Shown: positions 1 to 5,643 of the stretch, one piece after another
How the letters are laid out: each line of letters starts with the position of its first letter
Position numbering within the stretch: position 1 is the first letter of the stretch
Assembly (NCBI GenBank): GCA_007125435.1
Contig: SLDF01000267.1
Span: forward strand, 1 to 11,670
Length of the DNA stretch: 11,670 nucleotides
Origin: Saprospiraceae bacterium
GTDB lineage: Bacteria; Bacteroidota; Bacteroidia; Chitinophagales; Saprospiraceae
Reading direction: 5' to 3'
The notes under the pieces: generated by a model
The model's database searches: none
What the model saw: only the letters and a program-made list of their open reading frames with translations
Told to the model about the DNA's origin: nothing
Made by a program: the position numbers and the translations under genes

Positions 1-148
1 GTGAATGAGCCATAGTCAACCCTGTTAGGCTACCTCTAATACCCCCTTCAATATCTGGATCGCAACATTTTGCAATGTTGCTGCTTGATAATTTTGATGT
101 AACCCAGCATGTTTATCGGAAATTCGTAATGAGGGTTTAAAGGGCAAA

Positions 149-214
149 AAAACTGATGATTTTGTGAATGAGTCATAGTCACTCCTACGACGATTGAATA
201 AAATCATCAGTTTT
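149..214. repeat. 15-bp perfect inverted repeat with 36-bp spacer
   Basis: The left arm AAAACTGATGATTTT (149-163) is the exact reverse complement of AAAATCATCAGTTTT (200-214). The 36-base spacer begins with the 18-base word that also opens the window at position 1. Neither arm is followed by a strong T-run on the plus strand, so a simple terminator is not obvious. It could be a cruciform, an RNA hairpin or the ends of a very small repeat unit. A second, weaker inverted repeat, CTGATGAA/TTCATCAG (243-250/273-280), follows just to its right. Confidence 0.6.
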
Positions 215-401
215 AAAGCCATATAAAGCCGTAATAGGATTTCTGATGAATATGATGGGTTTGACTTCCTTGTTCATCAGTCACGTAGCTTGGGGCTATC
301 CTCCTTCTTCACAAGTCGTCTAAATCAAAATTCTCTAAGCTCCAGATGATTTCAGGAGATATTAGATGTAGCCTGGTGATTGAACAAAATCGAGCAAAGC
401 G

Positions 402-489
402 ACTTATTTTGAAGCCATTTGAAGCCGTAATACCCGCCTGCTGCCATCGACAGGTGGCGGGCAGGGATTTTCTAATGCATAATTCGGGT
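402..489 (+). repeat. Interspersed repeat, copy A
   Basis: This ~88-bp element has a near-identical partner in reverse orientation at about 5473-5559. The stretch 435-472 (38 bases) is identical to the reverse complement of 5490-5527. Over about 426-482 only two or three bases differ, and similarity decays outward. The core is GC-rich against an AT-rich background and can fold: CCCGCC (433-438) pairs with GGCGGG (456-461). An alternative fold pairs CCTGC (437-441) with GCAGG (461-465). It ends about 28 bases past the stop codon of the gene at 517. It resembles a dispersed intergenic repeat of the REP/MITE kind, and no open frame is conserved in it. Confidence 0.8.
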
Positions 490-516
490 TGAAGTGCATC
501 TCATTTTCAGAAGTGA

Positions 517-1374
517 TTAATCGATCATATCCAAAATCATTTTGTAATACTCAGATCTTTTATTGACCTTGTATTTTCTAACACTTTCAGCCGTATTATA
601 CATGCCTCCCAGATGATATCTGGACCACCATGGCGCCACAATCAATGCCGCATCTATCCAGGAAATATTTATACCCGTATAAACACCGACTGCGAAAAGG
701 CCGGTGGTAAGCAGGAAAGAGTTTAAGCCATCAGCATAATCTTGAGCATACATTTGACCACTACCCGGGAAAACTGCACTCATATAAAAAGCCAGAGCAC
801 TGCTTTTACGCTCTACTTTTTTAACCCTTTTGATGATCTTATTCAATTCTAAGTGGTAAGATGAATCAGGGACTAACATGTTGAAGTTTTCTTTAGCCTC
901 ATCGTAACTTTTTAGACCATAATGTATTGTTGCTAATTGTAGGAAATAGTTTTTTTTAATGTACTCATTGGTTAATGTACTGGTGTCAATATGAAGGATT
1001 TCTTCGTATGCCTCCATATATTTATGATCCAGTAAGTATGAGGATATTTTTTGCTGGTAAATTTGCGTCTGCATATCACCCTGGTAATACAAAGCGCTCC
1101 TCCCATAGAATAATGCTGCTCTATCGTATTGCTCTTTGACAAAATAAATATTAGCAGTGTTTAAAAGTGCTTTCTTAGTATATACTTCATCATCATCAAA
1201 GTATATGACTCTCATATAAAAGTCTAGTGCCGCATCCTTGTGCCCTGCGTTGTAGTGACTTTCAGCGAGTTGATTTACTTCTTCTAAGTTTTGTCCTTGT
1301 AGATGTAGACATCCACTAAGGAGCAAAATAAATGCTATCAATACGTTTTTGATATTCTTCTTTTTTCTGTTCAT
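517..1374 (-). CDS. TPR-like secreted/membrane protein with C-terminal PGSG motif (DUF5683-like), paralogue 2
   Basis: This is a 285-residue protein with a basic N-terminus and hydrophobic segment (about 8-21) followed by LSGC at 19-22. That is a plausible lipobox, so it may be a lipoprotein; cleavage near LQGQ (25-28) is an alternative. Residues 30-170 look like helical tetratricopeptide-type repeats (for example AESHYNAGHKDAALDFY and ATIHYGLKSYDEAKENF). The C-terminal part has membrane-associated hydrophobic stretches at about 192-258 opening with SAVFPGSGQMYAQDY (199-213). This motif matches SAIVPGTGRLYAGDW in the preceding gene, and both proteins share one architecture, so they are tandem paralogues. 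I chose the ATG at 1374 rather than the in-frame ATG at 1428 because it puts the signal sequence at the N-terminus. It still overlaps the upstream gene by 59 bases. It is the last gene of the operon. The molecular function is unknown. Confidence 0.82.
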   Translation of the reverse strand: MNRKKKNIKNVLIAFILLLSGCLHLQGQNLEEVNQLAESHYNAGHKDAALDFYMRVIYFDDDEVYTKKALLNTANIYFVKEQYDRAALFYGRSALYYQGDMQTQIYQQKISSYLLDHKYMEAYEEILHIDTSTLTNEYIKKNYFLQLATIHYGLKSYDEAKENFNMLVPDSSYHLELNKIIKRVKKVERKSSALAFYMSAVFPGSGQMYAQDYADGLNSFLLTTGLFAVGVYTGINISWIDAALIVAPWWSRYHLGGMYNTAESVRKYKVNKRSEYYKMILDMID

Positions 1375-2161
1375 TTTTTCTTTTAGCGGTCCATGCAGAG
1401 CCATAGATATTTCCGATATAAAACCCAAAGCCTATAGCTCCAAATATCCAGCCGGAAGGGCTTGTGATGCCGTTTCTGCTAAAACCTCTATAGGATTGAT
1501 ACCCATTCAAACCTACAAAAACTAGTGATACAATGGCATTCTTCCAGTCTCCGGCATATAGTCTCCCGGTTCCGGGTACTATGGCTGATAAGCTACCGGC
1601 CACCCAGGGCTTTTTCCACTTTTCAGTGTAATAGTCATCTAAAATAGGTTCTATATTTTGAAATGAAGCTTTGGTATATTCAGAACTATGACCTTCTTTT
1701 ACTTTAAGATGTGTTCGACTTTTATTGAATTGATGTACATCAGCTATACCTGAAATAATTCTTTTATCAGCAACGGTTAAATTAACTAAAGATGGAAGTT
1801 CGATATAGATATGATCGAATCTATTATCTCTCAATTGCATCCGTGACCGTTCAAGATAGACGTGAAAGGATACACTATCAATATTGTCGTATAGGTCATC
1901 CATTCTTTTTAGCCCTATGTCATAAAGTTCAGCTAAACGATAGGACTTGAATAATCGTAAGGGCGTATCTTTTTGAGGGCTGAGAATCTGGAGTCGCTCA
2001 TATTCTCTAGCAGCAAGGTCATACTGTTTTGTTTGATATAGAAAGTCAGCAAATGCTTTCGTATGATCTATATCATATAAATCTTCTTGTCCGATACTCT
2101 TAGAACAGACGGTGGTTAACAATATATATATAATGAATAGATACTGAGAGTTAATGCTCAT
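1316..2161 (-). CDS. TPR-like secreted/membrane protein with C-terminal PGTG motif (DUF5683-like), paralogue 1
   Basis: This is a 281-residue protein with an N-terminal signal/anchor segment (about 7-20). A helical, TPR-like stretch follows (about 30-115; FADFLYQTKQYDLAAREYER). The C-terminal hydrophobic domain has SAIVPGTGRLYAGDW at 192-206, then membrane-like segments at about 208-222 and 237-255, and ends in a charged tail (AKRKNEQKKEEYQKR). The P-G-[ST]-G-x-x-Y-A motif followed by hydrophobic segments is what I know from DUF5683-type and TM2-like proteins of Bacteroidota. That assignment is from memory of the family and was not searched. Its 3' end overlaps the start of the paralogous gene downstream by 59 bases, and its start lies 11 bases past the yidD stop, so translational coupling is likely. 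The role is unknown; from context it may be an envelope or membrane-assembly factor. Confidence 0.85.
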   Translation of the reverse strand: MSINSQYLFIIYILLTTVCSKSIGQEDLYDIDHTKAFADFLYQTKQYDLAAREYERLQILSPQKDTPLRLFKSYRLAELYDIGLKRMDDLYDNIDSVSFHVYLERSRMQLRDNRFDHIYIELPSLVNLTVADKRIISGIADVHQFNKSRTHLKVKEGHSSEYTKASFQNIEPILDDYYTEKWKKPWVAGSLSAIVPGTGRLYAGDWKNAIVSLVFVGLNGYQSYRGFSRNGITSPSGWIFGAIGFGFYIGNIYGSAWTAKRKNEQKKEEYQKRIDSIYFAP

Positions 2162-2172
2162 ATGCGCTTTTT

Positions 2173-2574
2173 CTATGGAAGATCAATCTGCCTTTTATTT
2201 TTCATGTCTATATCATACAATTCCGGACTGAAACCGTGGCACCTTGACAGCCGATCAAAGGTTTTCGCCATACCCATGACTAAACCTCTTTTTTGGATGG
2301 CTTGCAACCCATATTCAGAACAAGATGGATAAAAGGTACAGCTGTTTAAATCTTGCGATGACAAGTAGGACTTATAGCCATTAAACAATATGTTAAGTGT
2401 CAATTGTATTTCATTTTTGGATGTTTTAAGAGGTGTCTTTATCTTTTGGAACTGTCTCTCTGATTGTACATATTTACGTTGATCGACTTGAGGTAAATCC
2501 AAAAGGCCTTCATGCTGCCCAAACAGACCCCATGTGCTAATCAGGTATAGGGTAATTATATAAAAACTCTTCAT
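2173..2574 (-). CDS. yidD: YidD-family membrane protein insertion efficiency factor with N-terminal signal peptide
   Basis: This is a 133-residue protein. Residues 66-119 match the YidD family: GYKSYLSSQDLNSCTFYPSC at 66-85, then SEYGLQAI (86-93), GLVMGMAKTFDRLSRCH (97-113) and a YD (120-121) where the family has GGYDPV. The three family cysteines are present (C79, C85, C112). Classical YidD is about 70-90 residues, binds the inner membrane at its cytosolic face and helps YidC/Sec insert membrane proteins. This copy differs in carrying about 60 extra N-terminal residues that begin with a signal-like segment (MKSFYIITLYLISTWGLFGQ). That would place the YidD domain outside the cytoplasm, or anchor it. 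The start overlaps the stop of the LolA-like gene by 38 bases, which points to coupled translation. No rpmH, rnpA or yidC, the usual yidD neighbours, are nearby. Confidence 0.9.
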   Translation of the reverse strand: MKSFYIITLYLISTWGLFGQHEGLLDLPQVDQRKYVQSERQFQKIKTPLKTSKNEIQLTLNILFNGYKSYLSSQDLNSCTFYPSCSEYGLQAIQKRGLVMGMAKTFDRLSRCHGFSPELYDIDMKNKRQIDLP

Positions 2575-3250
2575 CAGTGCGATTAATTTGTATATTACTT
2601 AGGGTAGTCTGAATTAGAGAGTACTGGTCTTCATCTATTTCAGTGTCATGAAACTCCGGGTTAGGATATAAAAATTGAACTATTTTTTGTGGAATTTGAA
2701 CGCCTTTTATAACGGTGTAATCTTCAAAGAACTGCCTGCTCATCAATCTCTCGCTAACGTTATAAAATAAAGTAGCTTTTAACTGCCTGTCTTTTGTTAA
2801 TAATTTTATCGGGCCTATATTATCCGTATATTCAGCTGTAGGCCTAAGTGTGCGTATGATGCCATCTTCGGTCTTTTCAATGTCTTTAACCTTTATGACC
2901 GGATGGTCTTGTAGACCATAATCTTCTAAATGGCCTTCCAGAGCTAAGTGGAATATAGAAAATTCAGGGAAGATAACAGATAAATTTCTCTCAACTAAAA
3001 TATCGTCTTTAAACAAATAATAGCTGGTGTCACTTAATACCCATCTTTCTTTTTCTGGAAAGGTTATATCGTATACTATTTTTTTGTGGTGAATATCATA
3101 ATATACTTTTCCGAGTACTATCCTGTTGATACCGTCATAGCTGACTTCCTTTATAGAAATATCAGCTTTCATTCTAAAGTAATACTGAGCTTGGAGAGGC
3201 GCAGACCAGACAGAGAATAGAATAGCAATGAATAAATAACGAATCATCAT
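2537..3250 (-). CDS. LolA-like / outer-membrane lipoprotein-sorting-like periplasmic protein
   Basis: This is a 237-residue exported protein. Its signal peptide spans about 1-22 (hydrophobic core YLFIAILFSVW, junction LQAQ). The mature part is rich in alternating beta-type strands: YYFRMKADISIKEVSYDG (23-40), KVYYDIHHKKIVYDITFP (48-65), TSYYLFKDDILVERN (75-89), and ATLFYNVSERLMSRQFFEDY (159-178). The region near 181-190 reads IKGVQIPQKI. This pattern of a secreted protein that converts a 'precursor' strand into YYD...YDI resembles the LolA/LolB fold family, but overall similarity is only by eye. The start has two adjacent ATGs (3250 and 3247). It precedes yidD with a 38-base overlap and follows the small gene at 3266-3601 after 15 bases. 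A chaperone-like or lipid/lipoprotein-binding role is inferred from fold type only. Confidence 0.72.
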   Translation of the reverse strand: MMIRYLFIAILFSVWSAPLQAQYYFRMKADISIKEVSYDGINRIVLGKVYYDIHHKKIVYDITFPEKERWVLSDTSYYLFKDDILVERNLSVIFPEFSIFHLALEGHLEDYGLQDHPVIKVKDIEKTEDGIIRTLRPTAEYTDNIGPIKLLTKDRQLKATLFYNVSERLMSRQFFEDYTVIKGVQIPQKIVQFLYPNPEFHDTEIDEDQYSLIQTTLSNIQINRTDEEFLYNYPIPD

Positions 3251-3265
3251 ATTAAAACAAGAGAT

Positions 3266-3601
3266 CTACAAAAAGAAAAACTGCGAATAACCAATCAACA
3301 AACATCCCAAATATAAAACTAAGCAGCCACCGGCACCTATAATGATCCCTAGGGCGATACTTCCGTTATCCGATCTTTGAAGATTGTTGATGGTGTACAT
3401 CTCCACCTTTGAGTATTCAAGACCTGAAAGTAGTAGAATGTCATCAAATGAATACAGCGCATTTGACTTGTACACATTCTCTAATGTTGTCAAATGGTGA
3501 ATTCTGCGTTGAACTTCATCTCTGTCGTAATCAAATGAATTGTTACTAAAAAGACTTAGATGTAATATGAGAGAGAATACTAAGGTCACTAAGGTTTTCA
3601 T
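3266..3601 (-). CDS. Small exported protein with C-terminal membrane segment (uncharacterised paralogue pair, member 1)
   Basis: This is a 111-residue protein I do not recognise by name. It has a signal peptide (about 1-20, ending FSN), a short charged helical domain (FDYDRDEVQRRIHHLTTLENV, 23-43), SFDDILLLSGLE (51-62), and a glycine-rich membrane segment (81-105). Residues 23-62 align with FSYDSEKVNSSLSALNDLEAMHHATPNATFDDLIQDARFE in the gene at 3820-4254. Shared positions include F-x-YD, V, L, LE, FDD and the loop after it. The two are therefore diverged paralogues, this one shorter and lacking the second hydrophobic block. It is probably the first gene of the leftward operon (15 bases before the LolA-like gene), and a promoter-like element lies just upstream. 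Confidence 0.78.
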   Translation of the reverse strand: MKTLVTLVFSLILHLSLFSNNSFDYDRDEVQRRIHHLTTLENVYKSNALYSFDDILLLSGLEYSKVEMYTINNLQRSDNGSIALGIIIGAGGCLVLYLGCLLIGYSQFFFL

Positions 3602-3641
3602 CAGTAAAGGGTTTAGATGTTTAATATAGAGTTGTTCTTTT

Positions 3642-3674
3642 CAAAGATGTGGGTAATTGCCAATTTTGGACAAA
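3642..3674 (-). promoter_or_regulatory. Candidate Bacteroidota promoter for the leftward YidD operon
   Basis: Read on the minus strand, TTTG (3671-3674) is followed after about 21 bases by CATCTTTG (3642-3649). That is one mismatch from the Bacteroidota -7 consensus TAnnTTTG, and the spacing to the -33 TTG is in the accepted range. Transcription would start near 3635, giving a leader of about 35 bases before the ATG at 3601. It lies between the hairpin at 3694-3724 and the first operon gene, which is where a promoter is expected. Confidence 0.45.
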
Positions 3675-3693
3675 CTGTTTCCGATATTCATAA

Positions 3694-3724
3694 AGAAATG
3701 CCTCATTTTAAATGAGGCATTTCT
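3694..3724 (-). terminator. Strong symmetrical hairpin, likely terminator of the 3820-4254 transcript
   Basis: AGAAATGCCTCATTT (3694-3708) is the exact complement of AAATGAGGCATTTCT (3710-3724) around a single T. The effective fold is a 12-14 bp stem with a tiny loop. On the minus strand it lies about 95 bases past the stop of the gene at 3820 and is followed by TTTATG, so the T-run is short. On the plus strand the run after it is AATCTTTT. It may stop leftward transcripts before the promoter of the downstream operon, or act as a processing or attenuation hairpin. Confidence 0.6.
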
Positions 3725-3819
3725 AATCTTTTACTATGTATAACTATTATAAATACTTAACGTCAAAGCTTGAGGTTAAACATTTAATAATTAACTATGC
3801 TTTATGATGAGAGGTTGAG

Positions 3820-4254
3820 TTAACCGCCTAAGAACCAAAAAGCACAACCAAAAATCACCACCCAAAATAGCCAGAACAATACATAAACACCACCCGCGAC
3901 TAAGCAGCCCCATAGTGCGGCTTTTGTCTGATTAGAATCTTCTGTTATTAAGTAGACTATAAGTATACCTATTGCTCCTAAGATACATCCCCACCAAAAA
4001 GCTGGAAGTACAGGTAAATCACCTGAGTTAGCATGTCCATAGACAGTTGCTTTATCAATAGATATACCTTCAAAGCGGGCATCTTGTATTAGGTCATCAA
4101 AGGTTGCATTTGGTGTAGCGTGATGCATCGCTTCCAAATCATTCAGTGCGGAAAGCGAACTGTTCACTTTCTCTGAATCATATGAGAACTCACCATTGTT
4201 GGCAAAGGCAATGGTTCCCATACATAGTAGGCAAAGTAGTACTGTTAATCTCAT
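3820..4254 (-). CDS. Small exported tryptophan-rich membrane protein (uncharacterised paralogue pair, member 2)
   Basis: This is a 144-residue protein. Its signal peptide spans 1-19 (junction AFAN). A short soluble part follows (FSYDSEKVNSSLSALNDLEA, 23-42; TFDDLIQDARFEG, 51-63). Two strongly hydrophobic aromatic blocks come next: PAFWWGCILGAIGILIVYLI (84-103) and KAALWGCLVAGGVYVLFWLF (111-130), which continues to 143. The repeated W-G-C-(I/L)-(L/V) pattern in both blocks (88-92 and 115-119) suggests an internal two-hairpin design. I recall similar proteins (WWGC...GILIVYL.T...ALWGC) as uncharacterised but widespread in Bacteroidota, often near YidD. The soluble part is homologous to that of the gene at 3266-3601. 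The function is unknown; a small membrane component or partner of the YidD operon is inferred from position. Confidence 0.82.
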   Translation of the reverse strand: MRLTVLLCLLCMGTIAFANNGEFSYDSEKVNSSLSALNDLEAMHHATPNATFDDLIQDARFEGISIDKATVYGHANSGDLPVLPAFWWGCILGAIGILIVYLITEDSNQTKAALWGCLVAGGVYVLFWLFWVVIFGCAFWFLGG

Positions 4255-4303
4255 AAGTATCTATTTAAGTTGTTAATGAAGTCGCAATTTAACAAATAGT
4301 TGT

Positions 4304-4311
4304 CAAACCTA
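4304..4311 (-). promoter_or_regulatory. Candidate -7 box upstream of the 3820-4254 gene
   Basis: On the minus strand the bases read TAGGTTTG, an exact match to TAnnTTTG. It would start transcription about 44 bases before the ATG at 4254. No TTG lies at the right -33 distance, so the support is modest. It falls between the stop at 4344 and the start at 4254, which would let this gene be transcribed separately from the barrel/DUF423 pair. Confidence 0.35.
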
Positions 4312-4343
4312 TCAAGATTAAGTAGTTTTTTGTTCTATAGATT

Positions 4344-4814
4344 TCAATTAAGCACATACCTGATGGCTAAACCTCCATGCCTGATGCGCGGTGTAAATCT
4401 TGTGAGAATATTTAATGCCGGAAATAAATCAAAGCTCAAATTGATAGGGTAATCTTCAAACTTATAGTCGAGTCCACCACCTACCATGAATCCAAGATTA
4501 AAAGTATTAAAATTCGAGACACCGCTGTAAGCACCTCCTCCAAGGTAAACACTGAGCCCTTTGAAGTTTTCTATCTCTAAAGGGAAGTGGCGCTGGTAAA
4601 GTGCAGCAGCCTCAGCGTATATAAAACCAACTCTAGGTCGAATGCCGCCAATAATTTCAAATGCATCTTGATCGGATATGAATTGCTTGTAAGTCAGATT
4701 CAAATTAGTATAGATGCCTCCTCTGATTCCAACTGCACTGTCATAATACCTTTGGGCATCTGACGACAATGCTGACATAATCAAAAATGTAAAAATGGCT
4801 ATTCTTTTAATCAT
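4344..4814 (-). CDS. Small outer-membrane beta-barrel-like protein
   Basis: This is a 156-residue exported protein with a signal peptide at 1-20 (LIMSALSSDA, cleaved before QRYY). The mature part alternates hydrophobic and polar residues as in a small transmembrane barrel: AVGIRGGIYTNLNLTYKQF (27-45), AFEIIGGIRPRVGFIYAEAA (51-70), LSVYLGGGAYSGV (87-99), FNLGFMVGGGLDYKF (105-119) and INLSFDLFPALNI (124-136). The C-terminus GGLAIRYVLN resembles a closing strand with an aromatic/hydrophobic end. The length suits an eight-strand barrel. No ligand or enzymatic function can be read. It starts ten bases after the DUF423 gene stops, so the two are likely co-transcribed. Confidence 0.72.
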   Translation of the reverse strand: MIKRIAIFTFLIMSALSSDAQRYYDSAVGIRGGIYTNLNLTYKQFISDQDAFEIIGGIRPRVGFIYAEAAALYQRHFPLEIENFKGLSVYLGGGAYSGVSNFNTFNLGFMVGGGLDYKFEDYPINLSFDLFPALNILTRFTPRIRHGGLAIRYVLN

Positions 4815-4824
4815 AATGTATGCG

Positions 4825-5211
4825 TTAATTTATTTTAGGTTTGAAAAAGTAATAAGCAAGTAAAACCCAGGCTAAAATGAAAAATAATCCACCAACTGGC
4901 GTAATAGGGCCTAAGATCGAAGTGCTCAGACCTGTCAATTCTTTTGTTGCGATCAAATAGAGTGAACCTGAAAAGCAAAGGATACCTAGAGTCAACGACC
5001 ACTTTACTATTGTAATAAGGCGAGACTGTCCTTGCAGATTTATAGCAACAACAAAAAGAATGATAGCATGCAAGAAGTGGTATAATACGCCTGTTTGATA
5101 TTGCTCATAGGATGCCTGTGTAATTTGAGGTTTAATACCATGAGCACCAAACGCTCCAATAACAACCCCAAGCATTCCAAATACAGCAGCAACGGCGGCC
5201 CATTTGTTCAT
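4825..5211 (-). CDS. DUF423 family small integral membrane protein (YwdK/YgdD-like)
   Basis: This is a 128-residue protein with four hydrophobic segments (about 5-23, 42-59, 68-87, 100-122). It carries the family's hallmark words: GAFGAHG (19-25), YQTGVLYHFLHA (38-49), FSGSLYLIA (80-88) and GPITPVGGLFFILAW (101-115). The length matches DUF423 members such as B. subtilis YwdK. The family has no established biochemical role; these are inner-membrane proteins. It is the first of a two-gene leftward unit with the barrel protein, ten bases apart. I saw no clear -7/-33 promoter upstream. Confidence 0.93.
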   Translation of the reverse strand: MNKWAAVAAVFGMLGVVIGAFGAHGIKPQITQASYEQYQTGVLYHFLHAIILFVVAINLQGQSRLITIVKWSLTLGILCFSGSLYLIATKELTGLSTSILGPITPVGGLFFILAWVLLAYYFFKPKIN

Positions 5212-5643
5212 TTGTTTTCATTTTTAATTCTAAATGCTAAGGTAAGCAATTTACAATTGTATTATTCAATAGTTACGACTAGTAATTATTAGTTTCAACT
5301 ATGATGGATAGATTAATTGTGTTTTTATGAAGCACCTGATAGCTATAGGGAATGGACGTAAGAAGTTGATTATAAGCTAATCTCAAAAGTAAAAAGTCGA
5401 AAGTCAATTGGCATAAAGGAACACGCAATCAGTAACTAACTAACTGCAACCAGAAACTTCTTGAGTGATTGTACCCGTTTTATGCATTGGAAAATCCCTG
5501 CCCGCCACCTGTCGATGGCAGCAGGCGTGTATTACGACTCCGAATGGCTGCGAAATAGGCCGCTCACATCTACTGTGACACCCTATGGCAGCCCTGTTAA
5601 TACAAGCGTATGAGCCCGGCTGAAGGGGCACGCCAAAAAAACA
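5212..5643. other. Non-coding interval with interspersed repeat
   Basis: No gene is supported here. Positions 5212-5430 are AT-rich without clear structure. At 5433-5444 there is a short TAAC triplication. From about 5473 to 5640 the base composition becomes markedly GC-richer; this part starts with the interspersed repeat (5473-5559) and continues to the end of ung. Minus-strand poly-T runs just after the ung stop (about 5635-5650) may help end that transcript, but no good stem precedes them. Open frames on either strand here are repeat-derived or out of context. Confidence 0.65.
5473..5559 (-). repeat. Interspersed repeat, copy B (inverted relative to copy A)
   Basis: Read on the minus strand this copy matches 402-489. 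Positions 5490-5527 are identical over 38 bases, and the flanks agree with scattered changes (for example CTATTTCGCAGCCATT against TTATTTTGAAGCCATT). It lies about 85 bases downstream of the ung stop. Together the two copies bracket the entire leftward eight-gene block 517-5211 in opposite orientation. Confidence 0.8.

Larger units (their letters stand above)
1..516. other. Repeat-rich non-coding region
   Basis: I find no convincing gene in this stretch. It holds several related repeats. Positions 1-18 recur at 164-181 with one mismatch. A perfect 15-bp inverted repeat sits at 149-163/200-214. A degenerate partial unit at about 192-236 resembles 378-432, sharing the words gattgaa-aaaatc, aaagcc and aagccgtaata. 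A full interspersed element lies at about 402-489. The one sizeable open frame, on the minus strand at 25-222, lies across the inverted repeat and the direct repeat, and I take it as repeat-derived. The region lies downstream of the leftward operon that ends at 517. Confidence 0.7.

Noticed and set aside
25..222. 65-codon open frame on the minus strand
   Set aside because: It overlaps the inverted repeat at 149-214 and the direct repeat at 164-181, lacks a recognisable domain and is not in an operon context. Its C-terminal half (LHQNYQAATLQNVAIQIL) looks protein-like, so it could be a relic, but I see no positive support for a gene.
1..516. CRISPR-like array
   Set aside because: The repeats here are few, unequal in length and partly inverted, without regular spacers.
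1375..1428. In-frame upstream ATG at 1428 for the TPR/PGSG gene
   Set aside because: It would bury the signal sequence at residues 19-40 and lengthen the overlap with the preceding gene. The ATG at 1374 gives a normal exported N-terminus.
5095..5292. 65-codon open frame on the plus strand
   Set aside because: It lies antisense to the DUF423 gene and runs into AT-rich non-coding DNA; no family features.
5440..5631. 63-codon open frame on the minus strand
   Set aside because: It consists largely of the interspersed repeat copy B read through, with no hydrophobic or domain pattern.
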